The notes beneath the pieces were generated by a model. It was not told where the DNA came from and did no database searches. It saw only the letters and a program-made list of their open reading frames with translations. The position numbers and the translations under genes are program-made. Shown one piece after another: positions 44,122-55,192 of a DNA stretch of 64,000 nt; position 1 is the first letter of the stretch; every line of letters starts with the position of its first letter. The stretch lies in contig MQVO02000003.1 of NCBI GenBank assembly GCA_001986395.2, positions 1,364,001-1,428,000 of the forward strand, written 5' to 3'. The DNA comes from Irpex lacteus (taxonomy: Eukaryota > Basidiomycota > Agaricomycetes > Polyporales > Irpicaceae).

Positions 44122-46302
44122 TCACAAATAAGGACTCCAGACACTCCTACAGCCCGCATGCTGATCATCGCCCTTCGCCTCCGATTCGAACTTCTCCTTC
44201 AACACAGCCAACTTCGACTTGTACTCGTCGAGCCCGATATACGCACCACACATGCGGCGCTTCCCATCGAAGGCAGAGCGGCCGTGCAGGACACGATGAT
44301 TGTCAACCACTGCGCATATGTATGTCAGATCACCGAGTGAAAAAAAGAGGGTAGTCTAGAGGGAGAACTTACCGACGGCGGTGCCAGGAGACAGCTGAAC
44401 CCAATATTCGGAATCAGGAGACGTGAGGTGTTTGTTCCATACCCGGATCGCGTCGTACCTGCCGCACAAACGACAGCACACTTCCGTCAGACAAAAACGC
44501 GCATGAAGTCAAACAGAACGCAAACGTACCATTCTTCAACTTCATTCGCACTAAGATGGCTCATCGTACTCCGATCATCATTATTCCACCTCACCTGCGA
44601 GAGCTCTCCGTTCTTCCCAGCGTGGCTCAACACAGGGTAGGATGACGCCGTGTACAAACACCCCGGTTCGCCCGCTGCGTGCGCAGGTACGGCGACGCGG
44701 GAGAGAGTGTCGTATGCGGATGGGTGGAGTTCTTTGAGGATTGAGGCTACGTAGAACCCGTCGACGAGGAGGGTTTGGCCGCCGGCGCCGTCTGTATGGG
44801 AGAGTAGATGGAAGAGTTGGAGGCCACATGGATCAGTCTGTGCGAACGAAAAGCGTCAGGGTGCTCAATTAGGGATACGTAAAGACGTTACATACGAAGT
44901 AGGTGTTGTCGGTGTGCGCACCAAGTGCGAGGGTGGTGTAGGCGGTATCGCCTTTCGCCAGGTCGGAAGTGAAGTCCCAGAATTTGCCATCTGCAACGTA
45001 ATTATCAGAACACTACCCATGATATTCGTTTGTTTGAGTATGCATACACTGCGTTTCCCGGATGAACCCGATTCTCGTGGATAGCTCTTCAGTGGCTTCA
45101 GGGGTTGGAGGGACACCGGTGACGAAAGAGAAGCCAAATTTCTCCTATGGGTGGTACACGGTCAGCATTCACAGTGCGATAGCCAAACTTGGTCAGAGTG
45201 TAAAGAAGGCAACGCACGACGTTCGATAGCCATTTGTACAAGCCATGCTCATCGTCAGCCATAACTTCTTCGTAAGCGACTGTAGGAGGGTCCTGCTGAA
45301 TTCTGCTACCCCATAGTATCTTCCTATCGTGAACATGCCGTTTCAATGTCTCCGTTCCTCGTTTTCATGGGAATATGTAGCACTTACTCGGGTGGTGGTA
45401 TTTGGTATTGAGGAAGTTGAGGGTCGTAAGAATGTTGCTCTAACCACGACCATGGGTAGAAGGAGGTATGTGGGACGGACGATGGCCCTGCGGCGAATGC
45501 ATGTTAGACGTAGTACAAAACAGTAAGAAATATGACAAGAACTTACAGAGAACTTCAAGGCCTGTCGGCTTCGACTCGACCTTTGCAGGTTTGATATCCG
45601 GCGGGATCTACGTCACACATCAGCATCAGCAACGTTCCCTCATGCGTCATGATCGCTATATCATGCTTTAACGCTACAGAGAATACAGTACTCACATCAA
45701 ACGTATTAAACAATCTCTGCTTCGTCACCGGATGATAACACTGCGGACACCGACAATGGTCCCTGAGCCAAACATGATGACTGTATCCCAATCCACACTC
45801 ATTCAGTATACACCCATCATCATACTGAAATGCGGATTGGGAAGCTCACAATCTCGTCCACTCCTCCGTATCAAACCCAACAACAACCTTCCTCTCATCA
45901 ACCCTACTAACGGGCAGATGTTCCACCGGCTGCACCTCCTGTTGTGAGTCTGAAGTACTGGTGGTCCCTGTGGGGAGAGGTGTAGGTTCGTATTTTCGTT
46001 TGAGAACGGCAGCGGCGGATGCCCAGGTCGGGGCAGAGTGCAAGTGTCTTCTCGTAGTAGTTGCGGTTGTGGGTGTTCGGGGTATAGAAGTGCACTATGC
46101 AAGAATAAACATCAGACATCAGTTAACAACCTTTTTACTGTACCAGACGTACTGTTGAGCTCTTGGCAGACGGCAAGAAAGTATTTTGAGATTGAGATGG
46201 AGAGGAGAAGCATCGTTTGAGCGTTGTTGATGACCGTGAACCACTCAGGGCCAAATTGGGTCGATGGAGTTGTGCGATCGCGAGAGGAAGTTGGGATGCC
46301 AT
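44122..46302 (-). CDS. Carnitine-pathway 2-oxoglutarate dioxygenase (trimethyllysine or gamma-butyrobetaine type)
   Basis: Fe(II)/2-oxoglutarate hydroxylase of carnitine synthesis. The start at 46302 gives a mitochondrial-type leader (MASQLPLAIAQLHRPNLAL...STTLKRCFSS). Splicing leads through RKYEPTPLPTG and RKVVVGFDTEEWTRF to the zinc-binding N-terminal domain, HHVWLRDHCRCPQCYHP, then VTKQRLFNTFDIPPDIKPA. The TauD-like catalytic core follows: iron ligands are seen in LGAHTDNTYF (HxD) and VDNHRVLHGRSAF (distal His, with the 2-oxoglutarate Arg in GKRRMCGAYI). It ends DDQHAGCRSVWSPYL. Nine or more short introns. Trimethyllysine dioxygenase and gamma-butyrobetaine dioxygenase share this layout; the WLRDxCRCxxCxHP and KQR run and leader slightly favour the former. 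Active-site residues appear intact. Confidence 0.88.
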
Positions 46303-46812
46303 TTGAATCGAGAGAAGCCAGAAGCCAAGATAAAAGAAAGCAGTGGGATGTAGATAGTCGTACAGTGAGAATAAAGGCAATCAGTGTAGTCGTGTCATAT
46401 AGCGATGGTCGTCACCCCTACAGGCAGAACGAGGAGGAGGGAGGAGGAGAGACAGCAAGTACCAAGCGGAAGATTAATATGTTTGCCGATAGTTAGACGC
46501 CCATTAATTCATATGTGCCTGGGGTCATCAAGCTGACGTACGCGTTATCCTAGCCAATTCACAGCTTTCCAAAACTTACAGTACTTACAGTGGGTGAATG
46601 CAGTTTCAAGAATGAGAATGAGAAAGAGTGTGTGAATTGTTGGAGTGTATGTATACGTCGTCGTGATGATCAATTTACAATGTACCCGTTTAAACAACCG
46701 TTAAACTAAAAGGCTACTATCAGAGGTCAAGAACGCCTCTATCAGAACGCGACACTATCCGCAAAGAAAGGATTTAGTTCAACACTCCACGGCAACAAGC
46801 AAAGCACAATAC

Positions 46813-48471
46813 TTACCCTTGTACCAAGACGCAGTTGCGTCCACCGATCTCAACCGTCTCCATACCCTCAGCGATGATGCCAAGTTCAGGTCCAGCACTA
46901 TGCCTATCGCTCAACCTCCTAGCACCATAATGCGCCGCGATATCCCACTCGGACTCCTGCTCAAGCACAGACCACTTGCCCGAATGCTCGCTCGACCGGT
47001 TCGAATACCGCGCAGGGAAGCTCTTGCTGCTCACCATTGACGCCTTCTTCACGGGAGAGCCCTCTCCACCCTGGTTGAACGTCTTTGAGCGGGGACGTTT
47101 CTGAGAGCCCATAGACGGCTGTTGGTGAGGCGTCTTCGGGGTGACTGGTTCGGGAGTCTGAGGTGGAGACGGCGAGCGGGACTGGGCAGAGTGGAAGGAA
47201 GCGCTTTGCTCGTCCGCGATAGAGACTTCGGCGGATTTGACACTGGGAGACGAGTACCGCGACTCGCATGTGGCGTAGGAGTGAGCGACGCTCACGGCTC
47301 CGTGACTCTTCCTGTCAACCTCTTCTTCCGTAGGGGCAACACTAGCCCTGCTTGTCTCGGAGTCAGACTCGTGAGGAGAAAAGGTAGCTTCGTCTGTGAG
47401 GATGTGAGTGACATCTTCGAACTGGGCCTCTTGAGCCGCTGCAGCGGCCTGCCATTCGTGAACCCAGCCATGCTGAGGACTGTTAGCTGGCGTGGGGTTT
47501 GTGGGAGGCGGAGAGCTTGCTGCGTTCGAGGGAAGGACAGGGGCACCATTGAAGTTCGTCGGCGCTGGTTGCTGAGCAGATCCAAGATCCACGTCCTGGT
47601 ATTCCAAGTTGCCAAACGACTTTTCGGGATCCACGTCCTTGTCGTCGTTGAGCTCTTCATCTTCGACAGGCTTCTTGCCGAAGCGGCGTCGAAGGACCTG
47701 GGGAAGACGCATGCAGAATACACAGACTATGAGAGCAGCAATCGAGCCAAGAGCCAAGAGAGTGCCGATGATAGCAGCCTTGCGCGATTGCTGAGCGCGT
47801 TCAGTTTCCGAACCAGTACGTGGCACGGCAGAGCTGACCGCGGGCGGCGTCGTAAACTTGGTTATAGACGGCTTCAGGCCTGTTGTATGCCCAGTAGTCA
47901 ATGTCAAGGTTGGCGCAGGAGTCATCAAGGGAGTAGCAGAAGTCGTAATAGTGTTGGCGGCGGAAGTAGCAAGCTCAGCAACATCAGAGTCAGTCATTGA
48001 GAGGATTTCTTCGCCACGTGTAGAGGTTGCGGTAGAGTCAGCAGTAGGCTCGGGAGTGGGTTCCGCGGGTGTGTTCGAGGTTGGATCTTCCCATTGCTGG
48101 TCAGTGTCGGTCACAGTAGGCGCAGGGCTTGGGGTGCTAAGAGAAGCCTCCTCAGCCGCTGGGTCCATAAACGCGCCATTGAAGGGAGTAGGAGTCGGTT
48201 CAGGTACTGCAGCCACCATGGGTGTCTGAGTGTAATAGTTCTGGTTGAGGAAGACCGCCGGAGTGAAGAACGGCGTGACCGCTGAGGGCGGTGCTTCTTC
48301 GGGGTCTCTAGCAAGCAGGTTGCGAGAAGTAGTGCGTCTTGTGAGGTTTTTACTGAACTGTGCAAGCCGCGCAGGAGCAGGAGCAGCAAGGCTGACGGGC
48401 GACAGAGCAGCGAAAGTAAGCACAAGTGCAGAGAACTTCTTCATGTTGGGTGAGGGGGAGATCATCATCAT
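46813..48471 (-). CDS. Mucin-like single-pass membrane protein
   Basis: Unrecognised 552-residue protein in one long exon. A signal peptide starts at Met10, MKKFSALVLTFAALSPVSLA, so translation may begin at 48444 rather than 48471. The ectodomain is about 210 residues rich in Ser, Thr and Pro, suited to O-mannosylation. One transmembrane helix follows (AAIIGTLLALGSIAALIVCV) with basic MRLPQVLRRRFGKKP on the cytosolic side. The cytosolic tail of about 290 residues is acidic then Ser/Pro-rich with many SP sites. The layout resembles cell-wall stress sensors (Mid2/Wsc type) without a WSC domain. The stop codon sits in a sequence (GGTAAGTATT) that also fits a splice donor, so a short alternative end is possible. 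It is divergent from the homoaconitase gene. Confidence 0.75.
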   Translation of the reverse strand: MMMISPSPNMKKFSALVLTFAALSPVSLAAPAPARLAQFSKNLTRRTTSRNLLARDPEEAPPSAVTPFFTPAVFLNQNYYTQTPMVAAVPEPTPTPFNGAFMDPAAEEASLSTPSPAPTVTDTDQQWEDPTSNTPAEPTPEPTADSTATSTRGEEILSMTDSDVAELATSAANTITTSATPLMTPAPTLTLTTGHTTGLKPSITKFTTPPAVSSAVPRTGSETERAQQSRKAAIIGTLLALGSIAALIVCVFCMRLPQVLRRRFGKKPVEDEELNDDKDVDPEKSFGNLEYQDVDLGSAQQPAPTNFNGAPVLPSNAASSPPPTNPTPANSPQHGWVHEWQAAAAAQEAQFEDVTHILTDEATFSPHESDSETSRASVAPTEEEVDRKSHGAVSVAHSYATCESRYSSPSVKSAEVSIADEQSASFHSAQSRSPSPPQTPEPVTPKTPHQQPSMGSQKRPRSKTFNQGGEGSPVKKASMVSSKSFPARYSNRSSEHSGKWSVLEQESEWDIAAHYGARRLSDRHSAGPELGIIAEGMETVEIGGRNCVLVQG

Positions 48472-49053
48472 GTCGTAAAGATCGTGTGTGCCGTGTGGGC
48501 GTTGAGAGTAGTAGGTGTGGGGAGGAAAAGGAATATGGGAGTAGAGTCAGCGAGTCGAGGACATGAACGTTGTGTTCAAGAACCGACACAGACCAACAAT
48601 CCGCTCAACGAGTTGTGTTCAACAGTTGGCTGACCGCATCACGGACGTTGCCGGACAGGGTCAACATCGGGCCGGCGATCGCATAACGAGTCAATAGAGT
48701 ATTTTGGTTGGACAATTTAAATCGATTTCTGCGAAATATTTGGGCTCCACTCAGCTAATTTTCCAGCAGTGCTTGGAGCGCAAATCTCGCCAATCGACCG
48801 CAGCCCACCAATCGCAACGGCCAACAGGTAGCGAGCCTCAGCCGTTGGCGCAACAATCGGGAAAATCCGACTGCAGCGCCCGTAGAGAATAAAACGTTTT
48901 AAACGTGCAACCAAAATACTCTAATGGCTCAGAATTACTGAACAGCCTGAGAGCGCTGGGAACCTTGCAAGGAATCCACCACCTCTGCTCGCGAGGGAGA
49001 GAGGTGCGCATTCTGGTGTTGTTTTCAGAGAATGTACTGATGTCTGGCTGTAG

Positions 49054-51298
49054 ATGCTACGTCCTGCAATTCGCCTACCACGGCGGTGGCGAGCTGCCAA
49101 CCTCTGCCGTTCCTTTGCGACAGTCCAAGACACACCTCGTATTCCCCAGACAATCATCGAAAAGGTCATCCAGAAATATGCAGTCGGACTCCCAGCAGAC
49201 AAAGTCGTCAAGGCAGGCGACTACGTCATGATCAGGCCAGAACATGTCATGACACATGACAACACAGGTCCTGTCATCTCAAAGTGAGTCTCTCACCACG
49301 CGGGTTAGATGGATATGCTGAACTCGCACATGGAGGTTTCAGTCAATAGGCGCGACACGCATCTACAACCCAAAACAAATCGTATTTACTCTTGACCACG
49401 ACGTCCAAAACAAGTCGGAAAAGAATCTCAAGAAATATGCCACTATCGAAGCCTTTGCTCGTTCACACGGCATTGACTTTTATCCTGCAGGTCGCGGTAT
49501 CGGTCACCAAGTTCTCGTCGAAGAAGGTTATGCATTCCCGCAAACACTCACAGTAGCCAGCGACAGCCACAGTAACATGTATGGCGGTGTCGGATGCGTC
49601 GGTACACCAATCGTGCGAACGGACGCCGCGGCCCTGTGGGCTACAGGACAAACGTGGTGGCAAGTGCCAAGGATGGTCAAAGTCGAGTTCAAGGGAAAGC
49701 TCGCACCAGGTGTCACCGGCAAGGACGTGATCGTCGCTCTCTGTGGTTCCTTCAACAAGGATGAGGTGCTGAACGCAGCTATCGAGTTCACCGGCGAGGG
49801 CATCTCGCATTTGTCCGTGGACGACCGACTGACTATCTCTAACATGACTACGGAATGGGGTGCACTCGTTGGCGTCTTCCCTGTCGACGACATTACTTTG
49901 CAATGGTACGACCGTGCTGTCAAGAAGATGGAGCTGAGGACATTCGCATCCTCCTCGACTCCCTCCTCGATACCGCCCCCGCCGGAACACCCTCGTATAA
50001 ACCGTCTTCGTGTCGACGCTCTTCGTGCCAGGACCCTTCGCTCTGATCCAGGGGCAGAATATTCGTCACACCTCGTTTTTGATCTGTCAACGCTCGTCCC
50101 GTACGTCTCAGGTCCCAACTCCGTCAAGGTCGCCAACCCGCTCCCGACTCTCGAAGCCTCTCGTATCCCGATCAACAAGGCGTACCTCCTCAGCTGTACC
50201 AACTCACGCGCTTCTGACATCGCTGCTGCCGCTGCCGTTCTGAAAGGTCGTCAAGTCGCGCCAAACGTCGAGTTCTACGTCGCAGCTGCCAGCTCTGAAG
50301 TTCAGCAGGAGTCCCAACTTTCAGGTGATTGGGATACTCTCATCGGTGCAGGTGCCAAGCCTCTTCCAGCCGGCTGTGGACCGTGCATTGGTCTGGGCAC
50401 AGGTCTCCTTGAAGAGGGCGAAGTCGGCATCAGCGCGACTAACAGGAACTATAAGGGCCGTATGGGACACCCTCTCGCTCAGGCGTACCTCGCCAGCCCG
50501 GCAGTCGTCGCTGCCAGCGCAATCAAGGGATACATTGCCGGCCCCGACTCGCTCAACCCCAAGGATCTGCCTCCAGCTGGTGCACCTACGTTCTCCATCG
50601 TCGACCCCTCGCCCTCGCCTTCCGGTAGTGCGAAGACCCCGCAGAAGGAGCCCCTGCTCGCGGGATTCCCGTCAACATTCTCTGGTACCTTACTCTTTGC
50701 TCCTCAGGATAACTTGAACACGGATGGCATCTACCCCGGCAAATATACCTACCAGGACGACATCACCCTCGAGCGACAAGCCGAGGTAGTCATGGAGAAC
50801 TACGACCCCGCCTTTGCCTCTCTCGTCGCCTCCCTCCGTCCCGCCTCGACCGAAACCCCAGACACGACAAAACAAGGCGTCCTCCTCGCCTCAGGGTACA
50901 ACTTCGGCACAGGCTCCTCCCGCGAACAAGCCGCCACGGCCCTCAAATCCGCCGGCGTCCCGCTCGTCCTCGCCGGTTCCTTCGGTGATATATTCAAACG
51001 GAACGCCATCAACAACGGGCTCGTGTGCGTCGAGTGTCCCGAGCTCATCGCCGACTTGACGGCGCGGTACGCCAAGGACGGTAAACGAGGCCAGGGCGGC
51101 AAGGGAGGCGAGTTGACGGTGAATGAAGGTGTCGAGGTGAATGTGTGGCCGGTAGAAGGCGTGGTGGAGGTGAAGTTCCCCGAGGGAGAGGTGAAGAAGT
51201 ATAGTGTGCAGCCTGTGGGCGCGAGTGTGCAGGAGTTGTGGTTGTGTGGGGGGTTGGAGGGGTATGTGTTGCAGAAGGTTCAGTCGGAGAATTGGTGA
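49054..51298 (+). CDS. LYS4: Homoaconitase, mitochondrial
   Basis: Fe-S hydro-lyase of the alpha-aminoadipate lysine pathway, found in fungi: homocitrate to homoisocitrate through homoaconitate. Two exons, 49054-49283 and 49336-51298, give 730 residues. The leader is MLRPAIRLPRRWRAANLC. Family blocks: MTHDNTGPVISKFQSIGATR, VFTLDHDVQNKSEKNLKKY, TVASDSHSNMYGGVGCVGTP, and the cluster cysteines in CTNSRASDIAAAA and PAGCGPCIGLGTG. The swivel domain carries LASGYNFGTGSSREQAATAL. A Ser/Pro/Arg-rich insert around residues 285-310 (SSSTPSSIPPPPEHPR) is longer than I would expect, and makes the protein about 35 residues longer than yeast Lys4. It lies between a divergent mucin-like gene and a convergent peroxidase gene; no lysine cluster. 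Confidence 0.96.
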
Positions 51299-51758
51299 GA
51301 GTGGCCGAGGTATCCGCGGTGGCCATGGGATTGAATGGCCCGAAAAAGAGCGCACTCGTGGGGTGTGCTGTGAATTGCGATAGGAAGGAATATTTCTCCT
51401 TGTAATGCTTTGATTTAGACAGGTTTCGTGGTGTGCGAAATTGTAATCAATTTAACTGAATTCTGGTAGTATTACGACCTCAAAAGTACAGTCTTCAACA
51501 GGGTGCATTTGACAAATACACCGTCTGAAATCTTAATTGGTGTTTGAGCGAATTTGCAGCCGCAGCATGACGGACGAATTTCGGTCGAATGAGTAGCGTA
51601 TCAACCGGAAAACGTCCATTATTGATTACGGTAGTCTGTAGATACTCCTGTCCATGTCACATCTCCCTTAATACTACGTTACGACACATATATACGTATT
51701 ATGAACAGCAGTGTTCAGCCGAACCAAGAAAAAAGCACGTAACAGACGATCAAGTACC

Positions 51759-53594
51759 TCAAGCAGCAAATTTCTCGACAATAGCCGTGATAGAAGGCGA
51801 GAAGAAATATTCACCTCCATTGGAGATGATCACCTGCGGTACGGTGAAACTCTCCGAAGCGTTTCGTGGGTCCAATCCAAACGTCTCGCGAGGGGAACCT
51901 TGTCCGATGACTGGATCAAGACCGAGCTGGATAGACGGGCCCTTGCTGAAGGGGAAGCTAGAACATGACAATAAGTTTCTGTGTATCAGTACGCTCGAAC
52001 GCTGGGAGTGAGTACGTACCGAGGGTTGTTGGCCCAGGCTTGCTGCTGGAAACGGAATCCGTTTCCAATCACCGACTGGTATTCCACTGTTGTCTATGAT
52101 TAGACCGTGTTGATTATACTATAAAGCACAGCTAACGCACCGAACGCGAGACCACGGTCAATTGTGGTAGTGTTGCTGCTAGCCTCATAGTCAGTGACCT
52201 CAGGTCCGTAAGGCGTTCCCGCACGGATAGCATGGAACGTATCGCCAAAGAGACCTTGTCCTTCCAAATCACGCGGGTTGGTCTTGCGGATATGCGCGGT
52301 GAATGGGCAACGAGTTTGATCAGTCGCGAGGTCCGATCCGGGATGGCTATAGTTGAAGTTATTGTTGCGTTCGATGTCATTGCCAAGGGCGGGGTCGTCA
52401 AAATCAGGCGAGAGGTCGATTGGTGCGCCGCTCTTCCAACGACCAAACATACGAGAGCCCAGCAGCTCAGCGCCTTCCTCGACAGTGAGGTTTCCGGCCT
52501 GGTTCTGGAGGGCGTTGTCCAATACGTATTTGTTGAATTCCGGGACAAGCTGCTTGAGCTTTCGGAACACTAGGAAGGAACCGTCCAGAGCCCACGACGG
52601 ACGGTTCATGACAGGGTCTTTGGAACGCCCCGTGAAGATAATGCCAGGATCTACTACAGCTTGGCCGGGGTGTGGTGTACCGAATCCAGGGATAGTGGGA
52701 TTAGAGATACCGTCCAAGTACCCGAAATCTAGCCTCGGTGTCAGGATATTGAATGTATTATACGGGACCACTGTCACTTACGTTCGTGACCCTTCTCATT
52801 GCCAGGCCGTGCCGCACTGTCAAGATCATACACGATGGTCCAAGCATCGCCAAATTTGGCGTTAAGGTCATCGCGATACTGAGCTGTAATTGATTCCTGA
52901 CGTGGCATTAGATCCATGGAGTGAGCACACCATGCACCACAACTCACATCGTTACTACCAATCAAGAAAACACCATCAACGTTGGTGCCCTTGAAAGCTT
53001 CTTCCCAGGTACTGGTGTCGTCCCCGAGGTTTGGGGAATCCTTGAACTGCCCGTCCGAGAAAGCGGTGTCTTGCAGGTCATCGGTCACGTTCAAAGCACC
53101 GAAACCGGCATGGGAGAAGGCAAGGTTGACGAAAGCTAACGGTTGATTTGCTACGGGTCCTATGATTGTAGCGACAGATGTAATATTGGCCGGAGCGTAT
53201 GTCTTCAAGACGCTCTTGAACGCAGTCGCATTGTTGATGTGGAAGAAGACAAACTTCTCCTTGTCTTTCTTCATACCAACACTACAGGGACAGTGTCAAT
53301 AACATCTCGAGCGGAGGAAAGAGAACGGAACCTACAGAATATCTCCCTGTATATTCTCGAACGGAAGACTATCGTTTCCAGCAGATGTCGACTGGACTTG
53401 CGCAATGGTGGGCAGTGGTGGTTGACCCGGGAATGCTGGTGGCAACGTCAATACATAGCAATGCACACATTCTTTAAGACGAACTTACAGCCAATAAGGG
53501 GAGTCGACCTTGCTCTCTTTACATGATAGGCAAGGGAGGACTGCGAGATCGCAGAAAACGCCGCTGTGGCTGCGAGGAAGTGTCTGAGCTGCAT
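51759..53594 (-). CDS. Dye-decolorizing peroxidase, secreted, copy 1
   Basis: Haem peroxidase of the DyP superfamily (fungal secreted class), oxidising bulky dyes and lignin-like phenols with H2O2. The start at 53594 opens a signal peptide (MQLRHFLAATAAFSAISQSS). Next come KKDKEKFVFFHINNATAF and FVNLAFSHAGFGAL. The distal-site GxxDG motif is in RFGYLDGISNPTIPGFG. ALDGSFLVFRKLKQLVPEF follows, and the proximal haem His lies in CPFTAHIRKTNPRD, with the active-site Arg in FHAIRAGTPYGPEV. DRGLAFVEYQSVIGNGFRFQ, then VIISNGGEYFFSPSITAIVE, close the C-terminus. About nine short introns interrupt it. All expected catalytic residues are visible. It is one of two tandem copies (other at 55193-57000) on the same strand. 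Confidence 0.96.
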
Positions 53595-55192
53595 GAGGAA
53601 TGAGGAGTATGTGTCTGAACAATTATGAGCCAAACGCACCTTCTTCTATACCTCAGAGGGGCGGCTAAAGAGTGTTTCAATCCTCATAAGCTGCAACATC
53701 GAGTTTAGCAAGTGGCGGTCCCTCTGGTAATGAGCGTCGGACTGCCTAAGTGTAGCGGGTGTAGTACGCCGCGACATGTATAGAGGCATTGTCACGCGAA
53801 CTGTCAGATTTTGCCGGTCAGCATTCACGACGGCCTGCGGACTGCATTCCAAGGGTAGACGCCACATAGAATTCGTCTCTGAGTTGCCCAAAGCCGTTGA
53901 GGGTTGCATCATGTCCAGAAGAACGGTGATAGTTGCTTCATCGCCCCAAGGTTTCTGCTTCCGAAATAATCGGCGACGACGCGCTGTGTAGACCTGTTCA
54001 AGCTTTTTGCGCTAAATCTGAGATACTACTTGGAAGCATTAGGCAAAGCTTTCAAAGTGATGCATAATCCTAGCTGTGCTAGAACAGCAGTGATCGATAA
54101 AGGACCACCAAAGAATCGGGAGACACCATGACCTCCAAGAGATTAGAGCAGTATAGTGCAGCTACATTGTATGGTGCACCGCCAGGGACTCGGAAGTGCG
54201 GAGCAAGTGATCGGAATGAAGTGACCTTCGCGTCTTTCTGACACTGAAAGCAGGCCCGCTGCCAACATGGGAAAGTAACGGGGCCGCCACGCCCGAATCT
54301 GAGTCCCCGCTTTTCCGGTATCGGACTAGTGTGGGGGTATGAAACATCCGGTCATAGTTGGACAACGTTGATGGACTGACAAGTATTTCAGCGTCGAGCA
54401 ATGTAAACGGCCATGAGATACCCGAAGCAAACCTGCCATGTACGAAAGCTAGCCACTCAGTACTCAGGCTTAGGACATGCCAGTGAGTAGGCAACGAAAT
54501 CCCGAGATTGCTCGCTATGCACGAGATGAATGAAATCAAGACTCAAGTGACTGAAACTTCGGAGTTGCACATCCTGCGAATGTAGGTCGTTACCGTGACG
54601 TAAGTAATATTCTCTTTAAGCGCCAGCACATCAACCCAAATGTGGCAGGTCGTCTGGTTTAATCTATAGCGACTGTAAATTGCTCGAAAACACTACGTTT
54701 GTATGCCCCATAGTAAGCTGTCGGTACTTGTGGCACTACAGTATCAGGCTTTGGATTTTTAACAGGGACAGTTTGCGTTCAACTCCGGAGAGCCTGCTAA
54801 GACTCGGAAGCCACACGAGACGTTATCAGAACTGCAGGAGCGAGATGAGCGAAGGGATCAATATTAATGGAGAGGTATAATGATGACCCTAAAAAATACG
54901 CGTAAAGTGCAGTCGTTCGTTCATGATTCAGGCAGAGATATTTCATTCATGATTATCCGGATTTGATAACATGGGCGTCACTAATAGCAGTAAAGTCCTG
55001 GCAATTCCACGTGTATGTATCGATGTTCTCTGTCATACAATACTCCGGCCATAATAACAAATAACACAACAGTATCTACACCGAACGCTTAGTTACGATG
55101 ACAACATAATCAAGCAAAAAGAAAATAATTCAACCGCAAGATAGTCCCAGAGCATCAGCGATGCATCCCAATTGTACTACGCGTCAGCTATC
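53595..55192. other. DyP intergenic region, duplicated in part
   Basis: Upstream of copy 1 and downstream of copy 2. The segment at about 54200-54440 is recognisably similar to 57615-57870, the same distance (about 600-850 bp) before each peroxidase start. No gene seen. Confidence 0.6.
53644..53650 (-). promoter_or_regulatory. TATA-like box of DyP copy 1
   Basis: TATAGAA on the minus strand 50-56 bases before the start, at about the same place as TATTTAAG in copy 2. Confidence 0.4.

Noticed and set aside
46819..48000. Long plus-strand frames opposite the mucin-like gene
   Set aside because: They mirror the codon bias of the minus-strand Ser/Pro-rich exon and show no domains.
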